Below, in pieces: positions 45,838 to 54,407 of a stretch of DNA of 64,000 nt; the stretch's first letter is position 1; each line of letters starts with the position of its first letter. The notes beneath the pieces were generated by a model. The model worked only from the letters and a program-made list of their open reading frames with translations. It made no database searches and was not told where the DNA came from. A program made the translations under genes and the position numbers. Origin of the DNA: MPNP01 sp965116235 (GTDB taxonomy: Bacteria; Pseudomonadota; Alphaproteobacteria; Rhodobacterales; Rhodobacteraceae); assembly GCA_965116235.1 (NCBI GenBank), contig OZ220496.1:1612001-1676000 (forward strand), given 5' to 3'.

Positions 45838-46029
45838 GTGGCGAATCGACAAGGGCACCGGAAACTGATCAAGCCGGACATCCATCCGTCTCCGTTTTCC
45901 GTTCCTCAAGTTCGGCACTCAGGCCCCTTACTTTTTGGCATTCTGATACTACTTTTTTCCTGTTTGGGAAGCGCAGTCACCTTGATCGGTCGGGTTGAAA
46001 GAGGGTTTAGGCAGGATCTGATTGGATGA
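45838..46029 (+). CDS. Possible small membrane protein (63 aa)
   Basis: A GTG-initiated frame encodes 63 residues with one predicted membrane span (PLLFGILILLFSCLGSAVTL near 30-50) followed by a short basic tail. Its TGA overlaps the pheT ATG (ATGA), which suggests translational coupling. No family is recognised and the start signal is weak, so it may be chance. Confidence 0.3.
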   Translation: MANRQGHRKLIKPDIHPSPFSVPQVRHSGPLLFGILILLFSCLGSAVTLIGRVERGFRQDLIG

Positions 46030-48467
46030 AATTCACACTGGAATGGCTCAAGGTCCACTTGGACACAAGTGGCTCTCTCACAGAGATCGTCAAAGCCCTG
46101 ACCGATATGGGGCTAGAGGTCGAGTCGGTAAGAGATCCCGGAGAGCAATACGAGAGATTCTCCGTGTGTCAGGTTCTGTCGGCTCATCAGCATCCCAATG
46201 CTGACCGCCTGAAGGTATGTCAGGTCGAGTTCTGGCCACGGGGACCATCCAGTCCGAGCGAAACTCTTCAGGTTGTCTGTGGTGCGCCCAACGCCAGAAC
46301 CGGTCTCGTCGGTATATTTGCGCCGGTGGGATCCCATATTCCGGGCACCGGTCTGGATTTGAAGAAGGGTATGATCAGAGGCGAGGAAAGCAACGGAATG
46401 TTGTGTTCGGAAAGCGAGCTCATGCTTTCCGATGAAAGTGACGGCATAATCGAGCTTCCGGAGGACACCCAGCTGGGAAGCCGGTTCACGGATGTGTTCC
46501 CGATCAATGATCCTGTCATTGAAATCGCCGTTACACCCAATCGTCCCGATGCCTTGGGCATTCGGGGCATTGCTCGAGATCTTGCTGCACGAGGGTTGGG
46601 AACGCTCAAGCCATTAGAGGTTTCCAGAATCAAGGGACAGTTTCAATCACCTATCGGCGTGGTCATTGACGAAGAGCTTAAAGTCAGGGGATGTCCTATG
46701 TTCATGGGGCTTGTCATTCGGAACATCAAGAATGGGCCTTCCCCAGTCTGGCTTCAAAATCGGCTGAAGGCCATTGATCTGAGGCCGATTTCAGCTTTGG
46801 TTGACGTAACCAACTACATAACTTACGAATATGGTCGTCCCCTGCATGTCTTTGATGCCGACAAGATCAAGGGGAATTTCCGAATTCACCGTGCTCAGGG
46901 CGGGGAGACGATTACAGCCCTTGATGGCGAAGAGTATGCCCTTGAACAAGACATGATGGTGATATCGGACGATCAAGGGCCTGCAAGCATAGCAGGCGTG
47001 ATGGGGGGAGAATATTTCGGCTGCACGGACGATACCACCACCGTCTTTCTTGAAAGTGCCTTATGGGACCCGATTACGATTGCAGAAACGGGACGAAAGC
47101 TCAAGGTCAACTCGGATGCCCGCTATCGATTCGAGCGCGGTGTCGATCCCAATTTCACCGAAGCAGGACTAAAGATTGCGGCCAACATGATCGTTGATCT
47201 GTGTGGCGGCGAGATCTCCGAGATAGTCTACGATGGAGAGGTTCCGGATACCTCGCGGTCCTTGACGCTATCCACGGCGCATGTCGAACGTCTCATCGGC
47301 ATGGACGTAAGTGCTGAAAGACAGGTGGAAATTCTGGAAGCGCTTGGATTCGCGCCGAAGTTCAAGGACAGCTGGATTACGGTTCGGGTCCCCTCTTGGC
47401 GCCCCGACATAGGGCATGATTCGGTTGATTTGGTTGAGGAGATTGCTCGTATTGCGTCTCTGACCAATCTGGTCAGTCACCCCATGCCAAGACCAGATCC
47501 GGGAGTGTCGCGGTCTTCCCTCACGCCTATGCAAAGGCGTGAACAGACAGTTCGTCGCTTGCTCGCAGGTCTGGGATACAACGAGTGCGTAAACTACTCC
47601 TTCGTGGATCGCAAGTCGGCGTCACTTTTCGCTGGCGATCGGTCACTGGTTCAGCTGGACAATCCGATTTCTTCTGAAATGGACGTAATGCGACCCGACC
47701 TGATTCCCGGGTTGCTCAAGGCGGTCGTCAAGAACCAGGCTCGAGGACATGATGATCTCAGCCTTTTTGAGATCGGGCCGACATTTCTGGGCACTGAACC
47801 GGGGGAGCAGAATATTCAGGCTTGTGGCATCATGGTTGGTTCCCTCAATTCACTTTCACCCCACAGTCAGTCTCGAGGAGTCGATATTTACGATGCCAAG
47901 GCCGATTTGGAGCGCATTCTCAACGCCATCGGGCGAAAAACGCGGTTTCGAATCCGGAGACTTGAGCGACATGGATGGCACTCTGAACGGACAGGCGGCA
48001 TATTCTTGCGCCCCGGAAAACCTCTCGGCTGGTTCGGTCAGATTCATCCCAAGGTCTCGCGAACCTGCAAGGTCAATGGTCCTATGGTCGGTTTTGCGCT
48101 CCTTCTGGATGAAATTCCGTTCGCCCGGAACACTCAGATATCCAGAGAGCCAATGCAAGCCAGTGACCTGCAGTCCATTGAGCGGGACTTCTCCTTCATT
48201 GTCGACACAAAGGTCGAAGCTCAGGCTATCTTGCAAGCAGTGGGGGGATCAAAGTTTCGCGACCGCATCGCATCGGTGGATTTATTCGACGAATTTACCG
48301 GCGAACAGGCCGAGACCCAGTTTGCCGAGGGCAAGAAATCGCTGACCTTCCGGATAAAGTTCTATCCGGACAGCGTTCAGGACAACGAATCCCTGATATC
48401 AGGTCTTTCAGCTGATATTGAGCAGCGAGTGCACAAGGCAACAAACGGGACCTTAAGGCGACTCTGA
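46026..48467 (+). CDS. pheT: Phenylalanine--tRNA ligase beta subunit
   Basis: PheT is the beta subunit of the alpha2beta2 synthetase. The 813-residue chain shows the N-terminal tRNA-binding domain (HPNADRLKVCQVE), the B3/B4 editing region (LRPISALVDVTNYITYEYG), the B5 domain, the core (YNECVNYSFVD) and the C-terminal anticodon-binding FDX-ACB domain (PMQASDLQSIERDFSFIVDT). Length is normal. The catalytic alpha subunit gene pheS, usually directly upstream, is not here: pyk on the other strand occupies that place. The 3' end overlaps recF by 15 bases, convergently. Confidence 0.96.
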   Translation: MKFTLEWLKVHLDTSGSLTEIVKALTDMGLEVESVRDPGEQYERFSVCQVLSAHQHPNADRLKVCQVEFWPRGPSSPSETLQVVCGAPNARTGLVGIFAPVGSHIPGTGLDLKKGMIRGEESNGMLCSESELMLSDESDGIIELPEDTQLGSRFTDVFPINDPVIEIAVTPNRPDALGIRGIARDLAARGLGTLKPLEVSRIKGQFQSPIGVVIDEELKVRGCPMFMGLVIRNIKNGPSPVWLQNRLKAIDLRPISALVDVTNYITYEYGRPLHVFDADKIKGNFRIHRAQGGETITALDGEEYALEQDMMVISDDQGPASIAGVMGGEYFGCTDDTTTVFLESALWDPITIAETGRKLKVNSDARYRFERGVDPNFTEAGLKIAANMIVDLCGGEISEIVYDGEVPDTSRSLTLSTAHVERLIGMDVSAERQVEILEALGFAPKFKDSWITVRVPSWRPDIGHDSVDLVEEIARIASLTNLVSHPMPRPDPGVSRSSLTPMQRREQTVRRLLAGLGYNECVNYSFVDRKSASLFAGDRSLVQLDNPISSEMDVMRPDLIPGLLKAVVKNQARGHDDLSLFEIGPTFLGTEPGEQNIQACGIMVGSLNSLSPHSQSRGVDIYDAKADLERILNAIGRKTRFRIRRLERHGWHSERTGGIFLRPGKPLGWFGQIHPKVSRTCKVNGPMVGFALLLDEIPFARNTQISREPMQASDLQSIERDFSFIVDTKVEAQAILQAVGGSKFRDRIASVDLFDEFTGEQAETQFAEGKKSLTFRIKFYPDSVQDNESLISGLSADIEQRVHKATNGTLRRL

Positions 48468-49559
48468 CTTCAACGCGTGAATGTCAATGATTTCAAAGTC
48501 CTTGCAGAAGGGCTGAAAAATGTCCTTTTCAGTCCCGGTCATCCAGACCTGTAAATCCATGCGCCTGACTTCGTCCAGCAGGATTTGGCGGTACACTTGA
48601 TCGAGATGGGCGACAAGCTCGTCAAAAAGTAGAATTGGGGGTTGCCCCAATGTGTTTGCCAGAGTTCGTGCCCCGGCGATCACTATGGTCAACAGCAAGA
48701 TCTTTTGTTCGCCTGTTGAACAGTACTGCGCCGGGATTCCCGTAGTCGAGTGAACGACTTTCAAATCCGCTTTATGCGGCCCATTCAAGGTTCGGCCAGC
48801 ATGCAATTCCTGAGGGCGGGTCGCTTGCCACAGTCGCACGAGCGAATCCTTGTCTGAAAAATCTGTTTCGGGTCTCTTGGTGTCGGGATAGATCAGTTCC
48901 AAGAGGGGACGAGGAAGCTTTTCGCCTTCGTCAACAAATGAAGTCCTGATGCAGTCCAGTGTTCGGTTGCGGTTCCGGGTCAGAAGGGAACCGAATTCAG
49001 CCATTCTCTCCTCAAGACCATCAAACCACGCTCCATGACTGTCGTGATCACGCAGCAGCAGATTTCGTTCACGCATGGATTTCAGGTAGCCGTTGGCCAG
49101 ATTGGGGTGATCGGGAAACAGGCTCATGGCCATCCGGTCCAGGAATCGCCGTCGCCCTTCAGGACCATCAACCCAGATTCTGTCCATAAGAGGGGATATC
49201 CAGAGTATCTTGACAACCTCGTTGAGATTCACCTGAAGTGTCGGCTTGTCACAAATCGCGACACTGCGGGAGCGCCCTTCACCGTAAAAGGTGTCTATCC
49301 AGGCGGGTGTGTCGGTTTCCGTCGTCAACCGGGCCGAAACTTTCCATCGTCCGTCAGAGTCTGGGTTGCCGATCGACGCTGCGGGAGCTGACCTTATTCC
49401 TCGTCCGGGCGACAAAAGAGAAATCGCTTCGAGGATTGTGGTTTTTCCGGAACCATTCTGTCCCACGATAGCCACCGAGCCATCGATATCCGCAAGATCA
49501 AGGGCACTGAAGCACCGAAAGTTTTTCAGGCTCAACTGGTTCAGGGATACGCCAGACAC
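48453..49559 (-). CDS. recF: DNA replication and repair protein RecF
   Basis: RecF helps load RecA at gaps during recombinational repair. The 368-residue SMC-like ATPase has LSLKNFRCFSALDLADI, Walker A GQNGSGKTTILEAI, the RecF signature (EQKILLLTIVIAGAR) and Walker B PILLFDELVAHLD. It is the third gene of the minus-strand dnaA-dnaN-recF operon, 65 bases after dnaN. Nothing odd was seen. Confidence 0.95.
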   Translation of the reverse strand: MSGVSLNQLSLKNFRCFSALDLADIDGSVAIVGQNGSGKTTILEAISLLSPGRGIRSAPAASIGNPDSDGRWKVSARLTTETDTPAWIDTFYGEGRSRSVAICDKPTLQVNLNEVVKILWISPLMDRIWVDGPEGRRRFLDRMAMSLFPDHPNLANGYLKSMRERNLLLRDHDSHGAWFDGLEERMAEFGSLLTRNRNRTLDCIRTSFVDEGEKLPRPLLELIYPDTKRPETDFSDKDSLVRLWQATRPQELHAGRTLNGPHKADLKVVHSTTGIPAQYCSTGEQKILLLTIVIAGARTLANTLGQPPILLFDELVAHLDQVYRQILLDEVRRMDLQVWMTGTEKDIFQPFCKDFEIIDIHALKSESP

Positions 49560-49624
49560 GCACGTCTTGCCGAACTAACCGGCACCCGTGGACTGGAGTT
49601 GCGCCTGTATCTTGGCGGGCACGG

Positions 49625-50746
49625 TCAGGGTTTCAGGGGCATGACAATAAAGACGGCGCTGTCGTCATCCTGCTTTGTTATCTTGATGGCACCATTTGAC
49701 TCGTTCAAGGTAAAGATGGCCTGTCCTTCTGCCATGACTTCAATGATGCCTGACAGATGAATTCCGATAAAGCGAAGCTCCAGCTCATTTTCACCGGTGT
49801 ACTCCGAGGCGACTTCGGTTTCGGCCAAGCCCTGTCCAATTGATGACACGCGCAAGTGTGTACGGTCCTTGGCAATCTTGACCTCAACGACTTCCTTGGT
49901 ATCCCTTGAAACTGTCAGAACCTTGCGGAGTTCCGTGCTGAGTTCCGCGCAGTCGAGAGTCATTGTGAGATCGGTGTCTTGAGGAATGAGACGAGAATAT
50001 TCCGGAAAATCGTTCATGATCAGCAGGCTGGTAAACTGAATTCCATCGCTGACAAAGCGTATTTTTGTATCGCTGTATTGAACCTTGATTTCTCCGCCTG
50101 CACCAAAAACGCGCGTGAGGGTTGTGATTGCCTTTTCTGAAATGATAATTCCCGGAAAGTCCTTAAGCCCCTTGGGAGCCTTGGTCGAGACGACGGCCAT
50201 GCGGAAGCCGTCTGTCGCGACTGCATCGAGAAAGGTGGTGCGTCCCTTCTTCTGAGTATTGAAATGAACCCCTTTCAGGTAGACACGCTGCTCCTCCCGG
50301 GATATGGCAAACTTGGTGCGATCCAGAAGGTCTTTCAGGATATCGGTCTTGATGGCGAATGACTGGCCGAAATCATCGTCATTCGTCAGTTTCGGAAAGT
50401 CGTCCGGCGGCAGCGTCTGCAAGTCAAAATGCGAGGATCCTGACGAAACGTTCAAAACGGCTCTCTCCGGATCCAGATCAAACTCGCAAACGTCATCCTT
50501 GGGCAAGCTCTTGGCAATCGAGCTCAAAATCTGGGCCCTGACTGTTGCCGTGCCTTCTCTCTCCGCAAGTATCGGAACAGTGATCTTCAACTCGCTCTGT
50601 CTGTCCGTCGCCGTGAAGTTCACGGTTGAAGAACCCACTTCGATCAGAACGTAGGCATCAATCGGTGATACCGGGCTGGAATTCACGATCGACAGCATTT
50701 GACTGGCAACCTTGTCCAGTTGCCCTACCAGTATGCTGAACTTCAT
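49625..50746 (-). CDS. dnaN: DNA polymerase III sliding clamp (beta subunit)
   Basis: The 373-residue protein is the beta clamp that tethers DNA polymerase to the template. It starts MKFSILVGQLDKVASQMLSI and has the three repeated clamp domains; the C-terminal peptide ending AVFIVMPLKP is the partner-binding groove end typical of DnaN (M-P-L/M). It lies 37 bases after dnaA and 65 before recF. Normal length. Confidence 0.96.
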   Translation of the reverse strand: MKFSILVGQLDKVASQMLSIVNSSPVSPIDAYVLIEVGSSTVNFTATDRQSELKITVPILAEREGTATVRAQILSSIAKSLPKDDVCEFDLDPERAVLNVSSGSSHFDLQTLPPDDFPKLTNDDDFGQSFAIKTDILKDLLDRTKFAISREEQRVYLKGVHFNTQKKGRTTFLDAVATDGFRMAVVSTKAPKGLKDFPGIIISEKAITTLTRVFGAGGEIKVQYSDTKIRFVSDGIQFTSLLIMNDFPEYSRLIPQDTDLTMTLDCAELSTELRKVLTVSRDTKEVVEVKIAKDRTHLRVSSIGQGLAETEVASEYTGENELELRFIGIHLSGIIEVMAEGQAIFTLNESNGAIKITKQDDDSAVFIVMPLKP

Positions 50747-50783
50747 AACTGCATCTCCAAACTCATCAGTCCCTGAATATCGG

Positions 50784-52130
50784 TCAAGCCAGGCTGTCCT
50801 TCAGGCTGCGGCGAATTTTCGCCAGGCCTTGTTCAATGTCCCGGTCTTTTTGCCTGAGGTTGTTAATCTGATTAATCGAATGAATGATCGTGGTGCGGTC
50901 CCGACCGAAACAGGAACCAATATACGGAAACGATTTTGAAGTCAACTCGTTCGCTAAAAAAATGCCCATCTGCCGAGCTCGCACTATGTTGCGAACCCTT
51001 TTGGGTCCCCTTATGTCGTCCTCACCCACACCGTGATACTTGGCCACTGCCGTTATGATTTCTTCCACGGTTGGAGGCCGTTGAGACGACACGACATCAG
51101 ACAGGGCCTGTTCCGTCATTTCGAAGGTCACGGTTTCGCGGTGCAGATACTGTGCCATCAGAATTGCCCTTTGCAGAGCCCCCTCCAAGCGCCGAACATC
51201 TCCGGCTATCTTGTCGGCAATAAACTCCAGAACGCCATCGGCAAAATTGAGGCGCAGGCCATTCTGTCGCTCATCCAGTATCTTCTGCTTAAGTATGCCC
51301 AGACGCAACTCATAGCTCGGGGGAGACAGCTTCTCGGCCAGACCCTGTTGCAAGCGCGAATTGATTCTCGGGCCAAATTCCTTCATGTCCTCGATGGGAT
51401 TGAGCCCCGTCAAGATAATCAGCTTGTTCTCGCTCAGAAAATGGCTGAGCGTCAAATCAAACTCCTGAGTCGTGCCTTTCTTGCCCAAGATGAATTGAAT
51501 GTCATCCACCAGCAGAACATCAGCGGACCGAAGCCGTTCACGGAAATCGAGCAGAACGCTGTTCTGATTGGCCTTGACGAAATGATCCGAAAAGTGTTGA
51601 CCGGTCAGGAAGGCATATTTCAGGTTCGGGCTTTGGGCAATCAGCATCCAGCACACGGCGTGCAGCAGGTGCGACTTGCCGAGACCGACATGGCCATGAA
51701 GATAGAGCGACTTGAAACTTTGCTGGGGGCCATTGGCGATCTGCCATGCCGCCGCGTGGGCCTTGCCGTTGGCCTCACCGACGACAAAATTGTCAAAGTT
51801 GCAGCTCCGGTCTGGTCGCAGGCCCCCTTGACCCTTGCTGACGGTCTGCTTGAAGAGGGGCTTCTGTTTTCTTTGGCGGGTATCGGGCTCCGGCCGTACA
51901 ACCCGATATTTGACGGACGAGACATCCTTGCCGGCTCGCCGGAAGCACTTGATGATTTCACGGTCGTAGTGTTCCGTGATGTAGTCGCCGGAAAATCGGC
52001 TGGGAACCGAAAGAATGACGCGTTCACCGTCAACCTTGGCGTGCTTGATATCATCGATCCATTTCTTGTATACATCCCTTCCCAGCAGTATCAGCAGGCT
52101 CTCTCGTATGGTTTCCCAATTATCTGACAC
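50784..52130 (-). CDS. dnaA: Chromosomal replication initiator DnaA
   Basis: DnaA opens the origin. The 448-residue protein has domain I (LLILLGRDVYKKWIDDIKHA), the AAA+ domain with LYLHGHVGLGKSHLLHAV and VLLVDDIQFILGKK, and the C-terminal DNA-binding domain. The signature that normally reads FGGRDHTT is FGRDRTTIIHS here: one glycine is missing and the histidine is arginine. This is the part that contacts the DnaA box. The gene leads the dnaN-recF operon, with a rhodanese gene and a long noncoding stretch upstream. Confidence 0.95.
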   Translation of the reverse strand: MSDNWETIRESLLILLGRDVYKKWIDDIKHAKVDGERVILSVPSRFSGDYITEHYDREIIKCFRRAGKDVSSVKYRVVRPEPDTRQRKQKPLFKQTVSKGQGGLRPDRSCNFDNFVVGEANGKAHAAAWQIANGPQQSFKSLYLHGHVGLGKSHLLHAVCWMLIAQSPNLKYAFLTGQHFSDHFVKANQNSVLLDFRERLRSADVLLVDDIQFILGKKGTTQEFDLTLSHFLSENKLIILTGLNPIEDMKEFGPRINSRLQQGLAEKLSPPSYELRLGILKQKILDERQNGLRLNFADGVLEFIADKIAGDVRRLEGALQRAILMAQYLHRETVTFEMTEQALSDVVSSQRPPTVEEIITAVAKYHGVGEDDIRGPKRVRNIVRARQMGIFLANELTSKSFPYIGSCFGRDRTTIIHSINQINNLRQKDRDIEQGLAKIRRSLKDSLA

Positions 52131-52169
52131 TAGACAATCTCTCCCAACACATCGTTTCAGTTGCGGCCA

Positions 52170-52607
52170 TCACGACTGGCGCCATGGAAGTTGCTTGACC
52201 TTCCACCCGTTCACCGTCCCCCGATGCCCGTCATGATTCAAATCCCCTTCAAATCCCTCGGCCACATTGATGCACTGCACGCTCCGACCCTTTGCGGCCA
52301 TGGCTTGACCGAACTGTGCTGCCGCTCCCTTGGACCTCGTGCCCGAACGACAGATAAAATACAGGATCGCAGGAATGTTCCCATCAAATCGGTTCTCAAC
52401 CTGCTCGACAAAGGTCTGGTTCCGTTGCATGTCGGGAAACTCAAGCCATTCCACCAAGACAAGTGGACGACCCGTTTCAGACAGATCTGCGGTGCCGACA
52501 AAGGCCCACTCCGAACGCGTTCGCACATCCACGAGGGCCGAATCCTCGTTCGTGACCAGCCCCTGCCAGACGGTTTCCGGATTTTGATCCAAAACTGCGC
52601 GTTCCAT
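52170..52607 (-). CDS. Rhodanese-domain protein
   Basis: A 145-residue single rhodanese domain: WQGLVTNEDSALVDVRTRSE, then EFPDMQRNQTFVEQV, and the active-site loop YFICRSGTRSKGAAA with the catalytic Cys near residue 86. The C-terminus CINVAEGFEGDLNHDGHRG is typical of a subgroup of cytoplasmic rhodaneses in alphaproteobacteria. It may transfer sulfur or handle thiosulfate; the partner is unknown. The frame is open to 52625, but ATG 52607 is the likely start. It separates rpsT from dnaA. Confidence 0.87.
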   Translation of the reverse strand: MERAVLDQNPETVWQGLVTNEDSALVDVRTRSEWAFVGTADLSETGRPLVLVEWLEFPDMQRNQTFVEQVENRFDGNIPAILYFICRSGTRSKGAAAQFGQAMAAKGRSVQCINVAEGFEGDLNHDGHRGTVNGWKVKQLPWRQS

Positions 52608-52625
52608 ATCCTCTGACACGACCAA

Positions 52626-53209
52626 ATCAATCCTGAATTGCAGGTTCCAAACAATAATCAGGACGCTGAGTAAAATAAAGGTTTACCGAGTGAAGAAGTA
52701 TACCGAAAATGAGGTCAGGGACACCTCGACAAAATTTGGTGCGTATGCCTGTAACCCTGCCTTTGTCCTGTTCAGAATGACAGGCTGGCAGCACGAAAAA
52801 AATTTTCTGCCTGCGCGAGGAAAAAAAGTTTAGTGCCGGGCAATTCTGAACTCAAGATTGGTGGAATGAGTCCGATCGGGAAAAGGATAGCGATATAAGG
52901 CTGAATGATCGCACATTCCGTTTCAACCGGTTCACGAGTCGAATCAAAACCCAACTTCCGAATCACTGATCCATGAACTGATTCGATGCATTCGCGAAAG
53001 ACCTTTGGGGAAGAATATGCAAACCTGAATCGGGAACGACATTCCTGCGGCCGCTTCCAGCACGAAAAGCGGTTGGTTCAAACAGGAATGAACCGCCTCA
53101 CCATCCAGCATGGCTGATGCCGTGCCGGTTACTTCGGCCCAGGCAAGAGTGCGTTTCGGCTGAAAGTGTCGGCAGGGTCAACAAAAAGGCGTGACGATAA
53201 TCATGCAAT
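52626..53209. other. Noncoding region between rpsT and the rhodanese/dnaA block
   Basis: About 580 bases without a recognised gene, including AT-rich patches near 52790-52830 (runs of A and T). The position near dnaA makes it a candidate origin region, but I saw no TTATCCACA-like DnaA boxes. No terminator of rpsT was recognised. Confidence 0.4.
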
Positions 53210-53476
53210 TCAAGCGGCGAGCAGCTTGATCCGGCGATTGAGGCGGGCCACCTTTCGAGCCACTGTTCCCTTGTGCAACAGGCCCTTGTTCACCCCCCGC
53301 ATCATTTCGCTCTGGGCCTTTCTGAGGGCCGTGTTGGCCGTTGTGCCATCGCCCCGGGCAATTTCTTTCTCAACCCGGCGTATGTAGGTACGGATACGCA
53401 TCAATCGGGAATGATTGATCTTGTAGCGAGCTACGGACTGGCGGGCTCTTTTCCTTGCCTGGAGGGAATTGGCCAT
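53210..53476 (-). CDS. rpsT: 30S ribosomal protein S20
   Basis: The 88-residue, strongly basic protein begins MANSLQARKRARQSVARYKI, followed by NHSRLMRIRTYIRRVEKEIA and VNKGLLHKGTVARKVARLN, all standard for S20. It binds 16S rRNA in the small subunit. ATG 53476 gives the standard N-terminus; the frame is open seven codons further. It sits between an enoyl-CoA hydratase gene and dnaA as in other alphaproteobacteria. Confidence 0.97.
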   Translation of the reverse strand: MANSLQARKRARQSVARYKINHSRLMRIRTYIRRVEKEIARGDGTTANTALRKAQSEMMRGVNKGLLHKGTVARKVARLNRRIKLLAA

Positions 53477-53592
53477 GTTCAATACCTTATTCTTCAATAT
53501 GTCGTGCTGACGTCAACTAGGGGCAAAGGCGGCTTTTTCAAGTAGGGATGACAATATGATCGTCCCGTCAGGAAGTGCTGTCCTTCGTTCCA

Positions 53593-54366
53593 CTACTTGC
53601 CGGTAAACTTGGGCGTTCTTTTCTCGACAAAGGCCTGCGTTCCTTCAATCTTGTCCTCGGTCGCAAAAAGGGAGTGAAAGAGCCGTCTTTCGAGTAGCAG
53701 GCCCTCCCTTAATGACAGGGAATCGACCTGATTGACGGCTTCCTTGATGGCCAGAACCGCGAGGGGCGGCTGCTCGGCAATTTTCTTTGCGACGGCCATG
53801 GTTTCAGACTTGAGGTTCTTGTCCGGCACCACTCGTGCCACCAGACCGGTGCGTTCCGCTTCCTCAGCCTTCATGCGGCGTCCGGTCAGGTTCATTTCCA
53901 TGGATTTGGCCTTCCCGACGGCTCGGGTCAGCCGTTGCGAGCCACCCAGACCCGCCATGATGCCCAGATTGACTTCCGGCTGACCGAACTCGGCGGATTG
54001 CCCGGCAATGATGATGTCACACATCATGGCCAGCTCGCAGCCCCCGCCAAGAGCGAAACCGATGACGCCGGCAATGATCGGCTTGCGACACTGCAGGAAG
54101 GCTTCGGATTCGGAGCCAAACCGGTTGCTGGCAAAAAGGTCGACAAAATGCTGGTCAGCAAATTCCTTGATATCGGCCCCGGCGCAAAAGACATCATCGC
54201 CGCCGAAAATGACCATGCAGCGAACATCCTCATCTTGGTCAAATTTCTGCAAGGCATCTGTCAGTTCCTCCAACAGGGCAGCACTCAACGGATTGTATTT
54301 TCCACGACACAGGGTGATGATCCCGACCTTTGCCGCAATCTCCGCACTGATATTTTCGTAAGCCAT
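53593..54366 (-). CDS. Enoyl-CoA hydratase/isomerase family protein
   Basis: A 257-residue crotonase-fold protein. The oxyanion-hole region VFCAGADIKEFADQ, the second motif ALGGGCELAMMCDIIIA and the acid region FGQPEVNLGIMAGLGGSQRL (both catalytic glutamates present) fit an active enoyl-CoA hydratase of fatty acid beta-oxidation. ATG 54366 matches the crotonase N-terminus; the longer frame to 54480 overlaps the mutM 3' end. The order mutM, this gene, rpsT is conserved in alphaproteobacteria, although the functions are unrelated. Confidence 0.92.
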   Translation of the reverse strand: MAYENISAEIAAKVGIITLCRGKYNPLSAALLEELTDALQKFDQDEDVRCMVIFGGDDVFCAGADIKEFADQHFVDLFASNRFGSESEAFLQCRKPIIAGVIGFALGGGCELAMMCDIIIAGQSAEFGQPEVNLGIMAGLGGSQRLTRAVGKAKSMEMNLTGRRMKAEEAERTGLVARVVPDKNLKSETMAVAKKIAEQPPLAVLAIKEAVNQVDSLSLREGLLLERRLFHSLFATEDKIEGTQAFVEKRTPKFTGK

Positions 54367-54407
54367 ATTTTCCCCTTCACCAAGACAGCAAGCAACGGAC
54401 CAAACAG

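Noticed and set aside
51033..52127. 364-codon open frame on the plus strand
   Set aside because: Antisense to dnaA, a certain gene; it is a shadow of its codon pattern.
52626..53209. Chromosome origin
   Set aside because: Position near dnaA and AT-rich patches are suggestive, but no DnaA boxes were seen, so I list it only as noncoding.
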